From assembly GCA_905250075.1 (NCBI GenBank), contig CAJNOP010000035.1:1028679-1092678 (forward strand): a stretch of DNA of 64,000 nt. Reading direction: 5' to 3'. This DNA comes from Rotaria sp. Silwood1. Taxonomy: Eukaryota > Rotifera > Eurotatoria > Philodinida > Philodinidae. Below the pieces are notes generated by a model. That model was not told where the DNA came from, made no database searches, and saw only the letters and a list, made by a program, of their open reading frames with translations. Positions 11,699 through 26,229 of this stretch are shown here, one piece after another; positions within the stretch are counted from its first letter, which is position 1; every line of letters begins with the position of its first letter. Position numbers and translations under genes: made by a program.

Positions 11699-14600
11699 TT
11701 TATCAGTCACTACAAATTATGTAGATTGCCATTATTTGAAATCATAAATATCTAGTATTGACTTACTTTTGTATCAGTGAATTTAATTGAATTACTTTCA
11801 TAAAGTCGAATTTTTATGTGCTGTTTCGAAGTTTTCCTGTCCTCTTCAATAGTATCTGATAGCAATAATGTCTTCATCATTTTTAAATTCTATGACGACA
11901 TTACTGGAAAATTCCAACTTGGCTTTTTTTTCTGAGTATGACTCACTACCGATTGAAACGTTATGGTAGGAAGGAATTTGACAGAAAATGAAAAGAAAGT
12001 TTTCGTTTGTCACGAAAACAGTCAATCGAATTCAGTGAGTTTTTTTTGTGTAAACAGTGGTATCTTCACTCCACTACCTTTGTTGTTCTCTTTCTTTCCG
12101 CCCCAGGATTATTTCTCTCGTTTTCTTTGTTGGAATTTTTCTTTTGTTGCTTTCACATATATAAGATTTTCTTTTTTCGTAATTCGTCCTTTATGGAATT
12201 TTCCAACTCATGGATCTTTTCCTTCGTTGTTCCTATATATATATATATAGTTGTCATTGGATTTAAAGAGAGAGAAGGAAGAAGAGTGAAAGTTAGATCT
12301 AACATGTCGCTCTAGGAAACAAAAAATTATCTCACAATATTCATATGACATTCGTTACATCTACTGATTATTAAAATTTAAAAGGAGAAGACATTAGAAA
12401 TTTCCAAATAAACAGTAAACTTTTTCTTTACAGTTATGTTTTTTTCGATAGTCTTTATATTGTTCTTAAAGACTTCAGTGAGATATAAAAAAAACGCCAA
12501 AGGATCAATCAACTTAAGTCTTCTGTCCGAAATAAATCGAATGGAAGTATTTCGATCTAAGAGGCTTAACCGAAATATGAAAGTCGCTAAAAACAAAAAC
12601 AAGAAAATTTCAGCATCCTGTGTAGAATTGGCGTGATGTTTGGGACTTTCATATCCCGAGAAAGAATCTCCAATCAAAATACCATCCTTCCGTTTGTTGA
12701 TTTATACAATCCCAAAGGCTAAACTTCTAGTAACATACTTATAACTCTGAATATAACATCTGACGGAATTAATTTGTTGAAGTCTTTTCATATGTAAACT
12801 GAAGTCTGCCTTATGCACAGAGTGTGATTTCAAAAGTAATTGGTTGGTTGAAACCATTTTCCTCATCAATATATGATAGTATACATATATGCTTGAGCAC
12901 TTGAGCAAAAGAAAGTTTTCTTATCTGCTTGTTTTCAAACATCTTTTGTTTTTGGTTGATTGCATACATGGAATTTATATTATATGAATGATAGTGTGCA
13001 TTTTCGATTATTAAATAGTATAATACCTGTTGATTCGTGTACCTTTTTTTTGTGATCGTTCACATAAGCACACGATCTTCTATTTATCAATTATGGATTT
13101 TTAAAATGATTATATTGAGAATGATATCAAAGAATCGGTAAAAAAAAAAAGAATCATGTCAATATTGACTCTGCTTTATGATGCGTCATTTCCTCTCTGT
13201 CAAAAAGAATCCTGTCTGATCTCATTACTTTTACTCGATGTCTTTTTTACTCTTGTCAGCATTCAATTGTGTTTTTTTTATCTTCCTGTTTACTTCGCAT
13301 ACATTTACCTGAGATTATATTATGATATCAATTGTAGATACACTTACTCTTCATCATACGCTGTGTATTATCAACAGTTAATGTATTTACCAATTTAAGT
13401 AACATTATATCGATTACAATTTTGTTACTAAAAATAACATCTAGTAAATTTACATTTGATCTATTTTTTTTAAAGCATCTGTTTTTGATTTGATTATCAT
13501 TAAGTGACCTATAGTCTTTTTTCTTTATGCACTCGATCATATCGATTCTGTTAGAACATCGTTGATCATGAACGTAATCCGTCGTTATCTCATACACATG
13601 TTTTTGATGTATTTTTGATACATAATTGTTCTAGCATGTAGTAATCGCTATGAGGTGTAAAGTGCACAAATTTCTATTAGAAATTTTTGTCTATTCCGAA
13701 TCACTTGTTATCCAATTGCAGTTATTGAAATCGTTTAGTTCATAGCGAGTATTCATCTACTAATCTTTAAGAGTAGTGAAAATAGTTAATATTGTGTCAA
13801 TAGATTATACGGATATATATATATAAGTAATTATTTATAATTTTGTTTGCTTTTGAATAACTTCAAGGTTATTTTTGATATTATTCTTATAATTAAACTA
13901 TAGTAATTGTGATCGTGTGTTCAATTAATTCATAATTATTTACACATCAGACGAGTAGCCTTCAAATTAAAGAAGGATCACATTAACTGAATTAATGATG
14001 AATGTCTTATGCATATTCATAGATCGATTAATGACCTTCTATATTTGATCAAAACAAAAAAAAAACAATATTACATCAAACAAAACTTCTCAACAACGAA
14101 AAAATTCAATTGCTTGTACATTTTATAAGAACATCCATTTTCCACCTATCGAAAATTTTGAATTAAAAAAATACAAGGAATCAAACTAATTTTAAAATAA
14201 ACATCATGATCCGATATGATACAACTAATATTACTGATACTTTACTCAAACTAACATATGGCATTCTATCTATTATATTGTGTCAAACTCATTTTAACAT
14301 TCAATTAATCAATGGATAATTACATGTAGCGTACAGCATTAAAAGATGACATCAGACATATTAGACAAGATTACAATAAATAAAATAATAATAAAATCAA
14401 TTTGAAAAATTATTTTGAAAGACAAATAAATATTGTATTTGTTATCGTTTTTTCAAACAAAAACTACTGTAATTGTTCATAAGTTAATAAATAAAATCTT
14501 TTCTAAATCTGCAATCAGATCGACACAATTGACATGTAATCATATATGACAATCACTAGAAAATCGAATGATGGTCTTCTACTTTCATAAAAAAAAAATG

Positions 14601-15628
14601 TTATTATTTTTAACAGATTATGACATCTTCAAATATCGTAATTTGATTATGAAAGTAGCACATAATAAAATATTTACTATACCTTCTGCGAAATTATTGT
14701 AATTTATAATTATGACACATGTCATTTTTACATTGTCAATAGAAAGAAAAACGTACGATTGATTGATTTTTCTCTTTTTTTTTGTTTTTGATCATGAGAT
14801 TTTAAGTCATATGATGAATTTTGATACAAAAGAAAAATAGTTTAATTAAATTCTCATTATTCTTTTCACATGATCAATCTAAATGATTTTTAATGTGTTG
14901 ATTAAATATAAAATGTTTTTTTCTTTGTATTCGAACATATATAGAATTTTTTGATATAAAAATAGTACTTGACATCATAAACAATCTCAGTAATTTCCAT
15001 TAACTAAAATAAAAAAAAAAAGCGATCTTCCGATAAAATACATCTATTAGGAGGATTTAATAAACTATTCGATGTTTGACATAGCTACATTATTAGATGA
15101 TGACAAAACTATCACAATAATCAAGTTCAATAAAATAACATATATGTAAAATATGTCAAGAAATTATAAGTAAATCAATATCAAATTTCCTATCCGATAT
15201 TTACTCACCATGTTCATGTCCGAAAACATTTATCATATTATTATGAGTTATTTTCAGTAGATAAACAAAATAAATACTATTCTACAGAATACATGAAATA
15301 GCTTGTTTAACATCTTCCTTTTTTTTCCATCTCATATAATATAAATGAGTGAAAAAAAAATGCCAAAAAAAAAAAAAAAGAAACTTTTAAAATCTATTAC
15401 ATACTTTAACACTCAAATGACATTTAATAAGCATGAAAAGCAAAAGAAAGAAAAGAATATATAATGAAAAAAGGAAAGAAGGTAGTGCTATACTATATAT
15501 ATGAGTAAAAAACAAACAAACTAAAAGAAGAATACATGACAAGGACAAAAGCAGAAAAGAAAAGCAGTATAATGATTGTTAGCATTCTTCAATATGAAGA
15601 CATGACATTTGACTATATAATTTCAAAT
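11699..15628. other. Intergenic, low-complexity AT-rich DNA
   Basis: The stretch holds the promoter side of the UAS-PARP gene and the 3' side of the claudin-like gene. Open frames at 11963-12315, 12378-12677 and 13156-13398 are poly-Phe/Leu/Ser translations of T-rich DNA on competing strands, and I do not count them as genes. There is an (AT)n run at about 12235-12250, and A-rich runs at 15353-15380. Confidence 0.5.
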
Positions 15629-16726
15629 TTAAATATCTTCTGATCTTGATGTTATAGCAAGCCAAAATGACAATATTGTAATAAAAAAAATTAATACCGA
15701 TGCAATTATTTCATAACCAGTTGCCCATCCAATTGTTGTATGAAAATGTGTATTTGCATCATTAATTAATTCATTTTCAGCTTTAAGATAAAGATCATGA
15801 CTAACTGTTGTTTCTAAGAAAGAGAAAATATTAAAATATTAAAAATTTTATTTTCAATTATTTTACCATGATGTTTAGCATAATTACGAAGACTATGTAA
15901 ATCAAAATTTTGTAATGCTCGACTATCATTTGTTATACTTTCTAATGGAAATGAATAATCTTCATATGTATCTCGTCGAAGATCTTTATGTTATTATACA
16001 AAAAATAAAAAAAAAAGAAGAATAAATAATATTGAATTATTCTTAATTACTTACATGCACCAACAAGAATTAAACCAGTTATCATTAAAATTAATGTTAA
16101 TAGAAAACATATAAATGGTCCATAACTAAGTACAAGAAGTGCACTATCTAGAAAATAAATAATAAAGAAAAAAAGAAAACTATAATTATAAATTAAAATA
16201 TACGAACCATTTTGTGGTGATGCTATAGTTTTTAAATAAAGTAAAAGTAAACCAAGAATAAGAAAAATAGCTGCTAAAATTGTTAACCATTGTAAACCTT
16301 TAGTTGACGGTAAATAATGGCATGAACATCCTTCAGATAAATTTTTTGTTTCACTAACTGGACAGTCTCGACGTTGATGATAACATATGTCAAATTTATC
16401 CGGTGAATATCTCATATAACGATTTGGCCAACATATTTGAACATTTGGTCGAGTACCAATTGAAATTCCTTGTTTCGTTAGTGGAATATCTGAATATTCA
16501 CATCGTTGCCATAAACCATAACTAACGGGTGCCATTTTTGGTGGAACGTCTCGTTTTGTTACTTTCCAATGAGGTGAACACCTTAAGTTTTTTTTTTATT
16601 TTAAATAATAATAAAAAACAACTTTAAATATTACAATCATACTTACATAGCTAATAAATGAAGAATTAAAGCAGCTATGCCCAAAGATAGAGCTATTGTA
16701 ACAAGTAAAACACTTCGAATTCGCAT
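15629..16726 (-). CDS. Claudin/PMP22-like four-transmembrane protein
   Basis: Five exons: complement(15629..15813, 15867..15983, 16055..16147, 16208..16581, 16647..16726), 849 nt, 282 aa, all phases consistent. Helices are predicted at about 6-26, 123-144, 155-182 and 250-275. The first extracellular loop carries the claudin/PMP22 signature: Trp32, then GLW at 49-51, then Cys54 and Cys77. The loop is longer than in vertebrate claudins and has extra Cys at 93, 100, 112 and 114. Members of this superfamily act at cell contacts (septate or tight junctions) or as membrane adaptors, so a plasma-membrane junction role is likely but inferred. The second extracellular loop (about 183-245) is soluble-looking and is long for a claudin, so a clarin- or TMEM-type relative is possible. 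Confidence 0.8.
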
Positions 16727-19700
16727 TATCTATTTATTTAAAAAAGAATAAAAAAAATAGTATAGTTTGAAATTCTTTTATTTTCTTTCTCTATTTATTT
16801 AGAATAGAATATATATGTCGTTCTAGCTGACTTGAAGTTTAAGGATTGAATTACGCATTTGATCTATCAGATAACTTACAGAATACGACATACTAAAAGA
16901 TGCCAATTTTATATAAAAATTAATACTAATAGTTAATAATTTAATTAAATCAAAATCCATATAAATATATTATTTTATTGTTTTAAAGTCAAATTATTTT
17001 TCTTCTTACATCAATCATTAAATCTGTCATCGAAACAAACATGTGAACAATTGATATTCTCATTCGTACAAACAAAAAAAAAAAGAATTATTTGTTCTAA
17101 ATAAGTTATAAAAAAAAAAACATGACACTCAACAAAAAATAAAATAACTAAGTATTGATATTTTTTTTTTCATACGTAAATATAATTGATAGACAAAACA
17201 AAATGGATAAATCAAATGCATATTATAATAATCAAAATATAATTTACTTACTTAATCAATTCACTCGTAATAGTAAAGAAAGCAAAATTGTGATTACAAA
17301 AAAAGAAAACAACAATAAACCAATCTAAAAAAAGAAGAAAGAAGTCTGATTGGAATGTTAAATATTGCTGTTATACGTTCATAATATGCATTTACACATG
17401 TATTCATCGGTTACGTTGTTGCTAAAGAAGTATTTCTTATTTATTGAAGATATAAAATGAATCAAATCTCGTTGTACTATTCTCATATTTTTTTTTTCTT
17501 CGAGCTGTTCGTGAGCACACACATCGTTATCGTCTCAAAAATGATACCAACTAAATCAATGAAACCGACGGATCAGAATGGCTTATCGTTATCGTCATTG
17601 TCTCCCATAACGTCCATTGTTCCATTACTGTTTTCATCTCTCTCTCTCTCTCTCTCTCTCCTGTGATCCACTCTCGCTTTTATTATCGAATTGTATGCAC
17701 AATCTCTCAACATCATCACGCCTACAAATAAACAATTGATATGAAAAAAAAAACGATAGACAATAAAAATAAAAAAACACTTATTATTTCACATTTGTCA
17801 TTAGTTTTCTTCATCTATTTCTTTCTTTTATGATAATTAAGTTTATAAAAATGAAAAAATAAAAATAAAAAATAAATATCTAACAAATACATGAACTATT
17901 CATTCATCTTTTATTTTCTTCATTCAAGTTCATGGAAAGAGAGAAACTTAATAGATAAAGAGAAGTAATATACTGAAGGGAATACGAACGAGCGAACGAA
18001 TGTACGTATAAAACATAGGAAGAGTCTATAGGTTGCTGTACATGCCTATGCGCAAACATACCAAGGCCAATTAATGATGTGAGAGAAAAAGAAACATAGA
18101 AGCAAGAGGGAAATGCGATGGTGGATTGATGCCAAAAAGAAAAATGCATTAAGGAAAAATGACGAGAAAAGAAAAGAAAAGAAAAGAAAAAAAAAAGAAG
18201 AGCCGAAGAGAAACAGAGAGTTCTCGCTGTCTAGCATCTCATTGCAATAACCACAATTGTCAGTCTTTCGTTATCTTTTTCTTTAGAGAGACAAGGCAAC
18301 CGTTACCATCAACATTAAATAGAAGGCAAAGAGAGGAAAAGTGAGAGCGAGCATTGAAAATGTTTCTTGCCTATACAATAAATAAGCACAAAACAGATGA
18401 TGAAACATGTACTAGCACTAAGCATTTATTATTATTAACAGCATAATATAATAAAATAAAAAAAAAAAAGAATAGAAGGGCCTATTGTGAATAAGTCATT
18501 GTGGAGACTAAGATAAACGATCTATAATATTGATCGCTTTAAGATTACAAATGATGAAAGATTATCTCGAGTATATTTATGAAACGTCTATTTTCTCGAA
18601 CTATGACAAGAACAATAATCCATATATGTGTGAGTGTGTGTGTGTTACTAATATGAATACAATAGCAACAAATTTTCATGTATATAGTCCAATCAATGAA
18701 AAGAAAGGAAATTTTTATGAATTTATTAGAAAACCTTTGTACATGAAAATCAAAATAAAAAAAAAGAAGAACTTTGAATCTATAAATGTTCTTTTAACTG
18801 ATATTAACTAATTTAATGTATTTGAAAAAAGAAATATTTTCTATGTTGATAATTTTATATCGTGATTCAATGATAAATAAATATCAATAACTATTATTAT
18901 AATTTATCGTTATCAATAATACGATATGACATAATGCAATAGTTTCAAACGTTTTATAATAATTTCCTGTTTGATGTAAGAATCAATTAAAAAAAAAACA
19001 GTACAAATAATTTAGAAGTGAATGTTAACAAATAATAACATAGAAAATCAGACATCATTGAATATAGCCAGCGGGTTAACAACAGTATTTATTGTTGCTA
19101 TAACCATCTTTAACTAATACATATTGAGAACATTGACATTCTTTTAGCTGGTGTTTCACCATGAATGTAATAATATATTGTGGTTGATATTTTCTTAAGA
19201 GAAAAGCTAACTTTTTCAGTTTTACTCGATTGTAAAGCACTGTGTGACAATAACCGTGGATAATGATACCGGAAATATACTTTTTCCTCCAGAAAATATC
19301 ATTTAACATGTTCTTTTACTTTCATGATAGAATACTTGCTAGAGGAATGCCAGAATAATTGTTATAGCGTAAATTTAATTAAGTATAAACAATTTTCAAC
19401 ATATTACATCTATAAAGTATTTTTTACTTTATTAATAAACTTTTTTTATTTTTTTTTTAAATAATATTATTACGTGTATCAATTTCTCGTATGAAAATAT
19501 GTTTGAAATAAGAAATGATGTTTTTTTTTATTATTATTTTGTTTTTTGAATATTAAGATTATGTCTATAAATTATAATAATTAAGTTATTCATTAAACCC
19601 TTGAGGTATATGTCATATAGCAATAATCAATGATTTATTTGACCTAAATTATAAAACAATAATGATCTTCAATAGAAAAAAAACAAGAGAAAAAGAATAT

Positions 19701-22700
19701 TTTTAAGATACATTTGTCTTTTCAATAAAATGATCAATTATATGTTGGTTTTTTTTCTTTCTTATTATTATGCTTATATATTCAACATTTTGTCATTTAT
19801 TTCCTTTTATTTTGGAATATAGTGCAATAGAAATTTTGATAAATATGGTCCAATGATATGCACAGAGAAAATTCGATTTCTCTGTAGAATTTTTCTGTCA
19901 TTTCATTAATTATATTAATAGAAATAATCAGCCGAGCGAACAAATACTGTTGTATATTCGTCGATCATAATAATCAGAAACAAGTGACAAACAAAGTCTA
20001 TTAGTTATTTCGTATTTAATCGATTAAGTCTGTTTGTATATATAACGTGAGACAACTTTGTATATATGCCGTTATTTCCGTTTTGCCTTGCACAAAAATA
20101 ATAAAAACTACAGCGTTGTTCTATTGTCATGTAGCCCTTTCTCATTGCCTTGACTATTGAATTGATGAATCGCTGTTGACTTTTTGCTGTTTTTCTGTTG
20201 GATGATGAATTGATAGATAGATAGTTGTATATAACTGATTATCGTCGATAGAAATACATAGACAACATAGCTTAATTGATTGTCTCTGCTTGCTCTAGCA
20301 TCTATATATTAGTTCCATTGAATTCTAATGTCCTTTGCTATGCAAATCTTATGACCTTGATAAAATAAGACACTTGAAAAAAAAGAAAGTTGTCATCAAT
20401 AGAAGATACTATAATTAACCAGACTGCAATGCCGGTCAATGACAAGTCAAAATAGAACAAACGGATTTATTGACAACGATATATACATATTATGATATAT
20501 GTGAGTAAGGACAAGGAAATGTCTTTCGTAAACGAGTAAAACATGTGTATTTGTACACATTTATTCATGTACTCGTAGTACACAACCACCACAAAAAGCC
20601 CTCAGGAAACTAGACATACACACAATATGTTGTAGTTTTGAGACAGAATAGATAAATAGATAGATGTGAATATTCTTTATTTGAAAAAAGATCCTTGATA
20701 TGTAAATAGATTATACTAGAATATAATATTCTTTTCGCAAAGTTAATTTAGTAGAATTATTCTATATAAAACAAAAAGTCAGAACAGAAAAAGTGATGAG
20801 TCTATAAGGAACTTGCTTGTTGTTGTTGTTTTCAAAGATCTATTCGATTCATCAAACTTATTAGTATATCTTATATTCCAACTGAACATGAAAAAGATAA
20901 GAAGACCGCTCTAATTAGTTTTGAATAATAAAATTTAAAAAAAAAAAGAGTATCTGCAACCTAATCGCTAAAACCTATTGAAGATTACATAATGTAGTTC
21001 ATTAATGATAAAAATAATGATAAGATAGTCCAATCCATTTTAGTTGATTATCATCTTGAAATTTACTGTTATTGAACATTAAAGTCAGATTGTAATGATC
21101 ATTAATTTGATTTGATATGTTGAAATAATATTTGTCCCGATTAGTTGTCCTTGACAATGTTAACGTTATTCAGATCAAAACTGTTGATTAATATTCATAT
21201 ATGTGCATTGATCAACCCAATGCTACATAGAAAAATCATCATAATTAATAGATAAGATAGAAAATTTGCTTATTCATAAATATGTAACGCTTGTCTTAAT
21301 TTTAATGATAGGTTTTCGTATTGAATTATGTTTTAGTAATGTTTAATCTTAAAAATTGTTTTAAACCTAAATCTATTTAACTTTTTTTTCCAATATGTTG
21401 ATTAGATAGTGCAGACAAATGAGTATTTTCTGTTCAGTCTATTGCTATAATCAGTGCTAATGTGATTACTCGTGCTGAATTAGTAATATATGATAATCGG
21501 TAATTTGTTAACGTCGATGATGATGATGCATTTATTGACGACGATAGAATTCATATTTGTTTGTCCTTTGAATTGAGTAAAGGTATGATTAATTTATTTT
21601 ATTGTAAGAGATTTGATGCATAATAATATTATCATTTATTTGAAACCATTCCTTGCCATAGTGAATGTCAGGTTTTCTTTTATGTCTCAGTATACAAAAT
21701 GTTCAGGAAAGTCTTCTATTGGGTTTCTTTTGTTTTCATAAATTTCATTGAATAATATTTTTCAAAATAAATCTAAAAAGATTTTGAGGATTTGCAAAGA
21801 GAGTTTTTTATCGGTTTTTAAAAGTCTACAAATGATGTTAACGTCAGTTTTCTCAAGGTTTTTGAGTTCAACATCTGGAAAATTAGGCATAGTTCGATAG
21901 TAATGCGCTATTTAAAATTTAAATTTTAAGAAAAATTAATATATGAAAGCTACTCTTTCTTCGCAAATTGATCTTGAGTCAGATACATTCAAGTCCCATG
22001 AAAATTTTAAGATATGTTGTGATTGCAGCGAAGAGACTATGATAAAATTTTCAACGCTGTACAAATGACGCTTGACGGAGATATTTAACAAACACAGACC
22101 AAAAATAGCTCATTTAGCAACTCACGACTCTCCGTGAACCTTCATTTTCTACACTTACTTTGTTTTTTTATTTGAAAGAGAAGGCCGGCATGCAGATAAT
22201 GATAGAGCTCTTCTTTTTTAGAACCTCGCCCATTAAGCGGAGAAAAAAAAATGAGAAGTTCAACGTTTCGAAAAGCTTTGAAAAATGACGCTCTAATTAT
22301 AGCAGTAATTTTTTTATAAAATAGTAACAAATTATTATGCTCTTTCAAATAATGAAGTAAGCAAATGACTACAATGAAATTTCTTGGAAAAATCTGGGAC
22401 GGATAATCAAAAATCTATACATAGAAAAGAACAAAAAACATTTTCCATGTTTTTCTAAAAAGAACTCAATTTGTCAGCAGATAATGACAAAACTAATGAA
22501 AAATGTTGACAGAGATGGAGGCTTCAAATAAAAAATCATGCCATTGATGAAAGATGATGCATCGGACTGTCTTCCTATGCATTTATCTTAATTTTCATTT
22601 TTTTTTTGACAAAAATTGACTTTTTTTTTTAAATAGGTGGAATCAGCGTGCATTTAAGCAAATGTTTGGCTAAAAATGAAAACCACATTTTTTTCAAGTT

Positions 22701-23835
22701 TTAAATGTAGAGAAATACACTTTGAAATATTGTCTATTTGATAATATAAATAACTTCGTTACAAATTTCAAAGAAACTGAAAAACCAATTACTCAAAAAT
22801 TAGCCTAAAAATCAGGATGTCACCGAGAAAATTTACATTTGACAAAATGAAACTATTTCATAGGCAAATCAAGTCATTTTTTACAATCTAGAATGGTAAA
22901 ACATATTGTTATAATTTGTACGTTTTTGCTTCTGATAAAGAAATTAACAGTTTCTTATACAGTGTTATCCGAGCGATTAGTCCCATGAAATGAATAATCC
23001 ATCTAGATTCAACTTCGAAGCTTTTCAAAATTTTGTCATAATATCCTTTCATATATTATTTCTAGTTACTGTTACCGCAAACATTCCCAAATTGCACAGT
23101 AGACTTCCAAAAAGCTCTGGTTTTTCAGGTATTTGTTTTTGCATTTTAGACTTAAGAAAAATACTTAATGAACAAAAATAGTATATTTAGAATTAGCACA
23201 TTAAACTGAGTCGAATTATATATATTATAAAATAATTTTGAAGAAAGAGGTTTTCTAAAAAAGAAACGAGGCCAGGGTGCCCTCGGGCATTTTTCATTGA
23301 AAAACTTTTTAAATCTCTTTTTCCATCATATTGAATCATTTCTGAGCAAAAAACTTCGTTTCCGAATAAGAAAGTCATGTATCCGCGTACTATGCGAAAA
23401 ATGCATTGTGGAAGTGACTTATAGAGAAGTCTTCTCTTACATCCGATTCATCGTTCCTTCAATGAATGCTTCTAATATTGTTGGGAGAAAGGTATCAATA
23501 AATTTCAATGAAATTAGGTTAAAATCTGTGCACATAGTTTCTTTTATTTTAAATAAAAAGCAAATATAAAATTATACAATATGTACTAAGTCTTAGTCTC
23601 TATGAAGTATGAATAAATCTTTTTCGTTGATGTACTTGACTTAATAAAAATACTTGTTTAAACTAATTTAACTTTGTAATATACGTAATGAGAGAATAAT
23701 AAAATAAACTGTTCGATGAGATTTTCTTATAATCAAATAAATGATATGAAATATGTTTACACAATCATAAAGAACAAAATGACAAACAGTTCAAAAACAA
23801 AACAAAGTTAAAAATAACATATATATGTATATATA
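16727..23835. other. Long intergenic region with simple repeats
   Basis: About 7.1 kb with no exon chain I can support. It contains a (TC)n microsatellite at 17638-17659, a GAAAA pentanucleotide run at about 18162-18192, GATA runs at about 20208-20222 and 20648-20664, and many A or T homopolymers. Open frames such as 18530-18811, 22142-22348 and 23297-23569 lack motifs and have erratic composition. The region could hold regulatory DNA or old mobile-element remnants that I cannot recognise. Confidence 0.45.
17638..17659. repeat. (TC)n microsatellite
   Basis: An uninterrupted run of about eleven TC dinucleotides sits in the intergenic region. Confidence 0.9.
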
Positions 23836-24885
23836 TTACGAAATAATTGCTCTTCCTAAAACAGTTTTAAGATTTTCAAGTAATAATGTTTGTTCTAATA
23901 ATTCTTGTTGTACTTGAATTTTTTCATTTTCTAATAAATTTATTTGTTCAATTTCTTTTTTTATATCCCAATTATGTTTTATTGTTTGAGTTAAATCAAT
24001 AAAATCTTGATTTTTTTTATCAAAATCTGTTTTAGCAATTGAAAGATCTTGAGAATGTTCAATATTTAATTGATTTAATACATTAATTAATTCAAGCATC
24101 ATTGTTATAGCTAATTCAGTATTACGTATTAATGTTGTACGATCATTGAATTCTGTACGAATTTCATCGGATTTTTCAATAAAGTTATTTGTTTTAGAAT
24201 TAATTATAGATCGTGTACGAACAAGTGATGCCATTGATTGAGATATAAGTTCAGATAATTGTTCATCTATTTGACGAGATTCTGAAAATAATGTTTGTAA
24301 AATTTCTGCCTAAAATTTAACATAACAAAAAAAACAATAATTTTGAATAAAAATAAAATCAAATAAATCTACTCCGTCTGTTTTAAATTTTGTTACTTGC
24401 ATAACAGCTGATTCAAGACGATTTTTAATTTGAATAAAATCTTCTTCCATACGTTCTCGTTCATAACGTAAGTTTTCTAATTGTTTATTACGTTCTATTA
24501 ATAATTGTTCTTCATATTCAAGTCGTTGTTCACGTTGTTGCAAATATTCAGTTTCTTGTAAAAATGCAGCAGCTACTTTTAATTGCATTTGTGAAAGCAT
24601 TGTTTGTAAACTTGAATATGTTGTTGTAAATGAATCTCGTGTTATAACTGATGATTGATGAGCTATGTCACGTTCAAGACGTAATTGTTCATTTAATGAT
24701 AAACTATTTATTGGTGTATGAATGCCTGTTATATGTGTTAGATTAAGAGCATATATATTAGGATTAATTTCACTATTTAATTCAATAGGGATGATTGATG
24801 ATGTTTGTTCTTTTGATGTAAATATTGGTGGTTTTAATTCATCTGATGATGGTGTTGTTGGACAGTTTCGATTTATTTCCATCAT
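23836..24885 (-). CDS. Coiled-coil protein of unknown function
   Basis: Two exons: complement(23836..24309, 24373..24885), joined over a 63-nt GT-AG intron in phase 0, encoding 328 aa. The start is the first of two adjacent ATGs (MMEINRN) at 24885. Residues 1-45 are Ser/Pro/Asn-rich and probably disordered. From about residue 65 almost to the end the protein is rich in Glu, Gln, Leu, Lys and Ile with heptad-like spacing, for example QQREQRLEYEEQLLIERNKQ and LLENEKIQVQQELLEQTLLL, so it should form long coiled coils. No catalytic or ligand-binding motif is visible. It may be a structural or scaffold protein (cilium, centrosome or kinetochore types look like this), but nothing in the sequence decides between these. 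Confidence 0.7.
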
Positions 24886-26229
24886 TTTATTTAAATTATA
24901 TGTTTTCAATAGAGAATAGAAGAAGAATGAATAGATGATTTGTTTGTTAGAGATATGGATATATATGGATATTTAGTTGACATAACCACATCGAGGGTAA
25001 ATCGATGAATCACTTAAAGAAACGAGAAAAATATCGAAAAGATCTATTCGAAAAAAAAAAAATCTTAAAATCAATTATTTGTGAATATTTATGTTGTTTT
25101 GAATTTAGTTACAAAGTTATATGAAACATTTAGGAAAATTTTTGTGACATTTGAATATCTATTATTATGAAATTGTATTTACAATTAAAACAATCAAGAA
25201 TACAATTTTGATAGAAATATACAAGATGAAGATTCATTGATTGTCCAGAATGAATTTTGATACTTGATCTAATATTAAATTGTTTTTGCTAGATTAATAA
25301 TATTTACATACAATATGATGATTTTAAACAATCGATATCAATTGATTTAATTATTGATTAAAATTTTTATTTAAAAAAAAAACTAAGAAATAGTTTTTAT
25401 CGTTATATATTGTTTTATAGAAGTTTAAAGGATGTTCCATATTAAATTATGAGAAATTGTCAATACTATTTTTCATATTTTTCGTGTCGTAGAAAACTGA
25501 ATTTTTTACCATTCATATACATATATATATATTGAACCGAGCACTTCAGTTTTGAAAAATTTCAACTCGCTAGCTCAAACTAGTATCAAAATGCATGAAC
25601 AAGATTAGATGTTTGTAATTCTCTTTCTGTGATATATTTATTATAAGATAAATAAATTTTTCGATATAACATTTCGTTGTTCAAAAAAACAGCTTCTTGA
25701 GGCGGCAAATTTAAAGTGACTTTATGTGCAATGTGGTTGAAAAAGTAATGATGTTGATTATTCATTTTTCTTTTTCTTCTGTAGTATACACTTGATAGTG
25801 ATCAAAAGCAACATGGTAATGGTAACATCTGGATAGTTTTCATGTACCCATCCATATCACTATTAAGTCTGACCTGAAGAAGAGAAATTAAAATAATTAG
25901 TTAATTTCATTACTCTTTCAACTAAATTGTATACATATTTATTTTTACCTGGTCTGAAGAAGTAGTTTCAACCCACAAAATGTTTCATTGTAAAATATAA
26001 ATATTTCCTAAACAAAAAAAAACTACATCCAAAAGAGAATTAAAAACATGTAAAAAAAAAATCTATCTATAATAACTTTCTCACAAGATAAGCACGAGAT
26101 TGAAATACACGAATTTTCGTATCAGATTTTAGTAATACTTTGTTAAATATTTTAAAAACTATACAAGAATATATTCATATTTAAAGTTTCTTTTTAGATT
26201 GAATAACAAATTGTATCTTAAAAGTCCCC

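Noticed and set aside
11963-12677. Overlapping ORFs on both strands
   Set aside because: Translations are Phe/Ser/Leu runs from T-rich DNA with no motif and no splice partners.
23297-23569. Plus-strand ORF of 90 codons and its overlapping minus-strand ORF
   Set aside because: No motif, competing frames on both strands, and no plausible splice neighbours.
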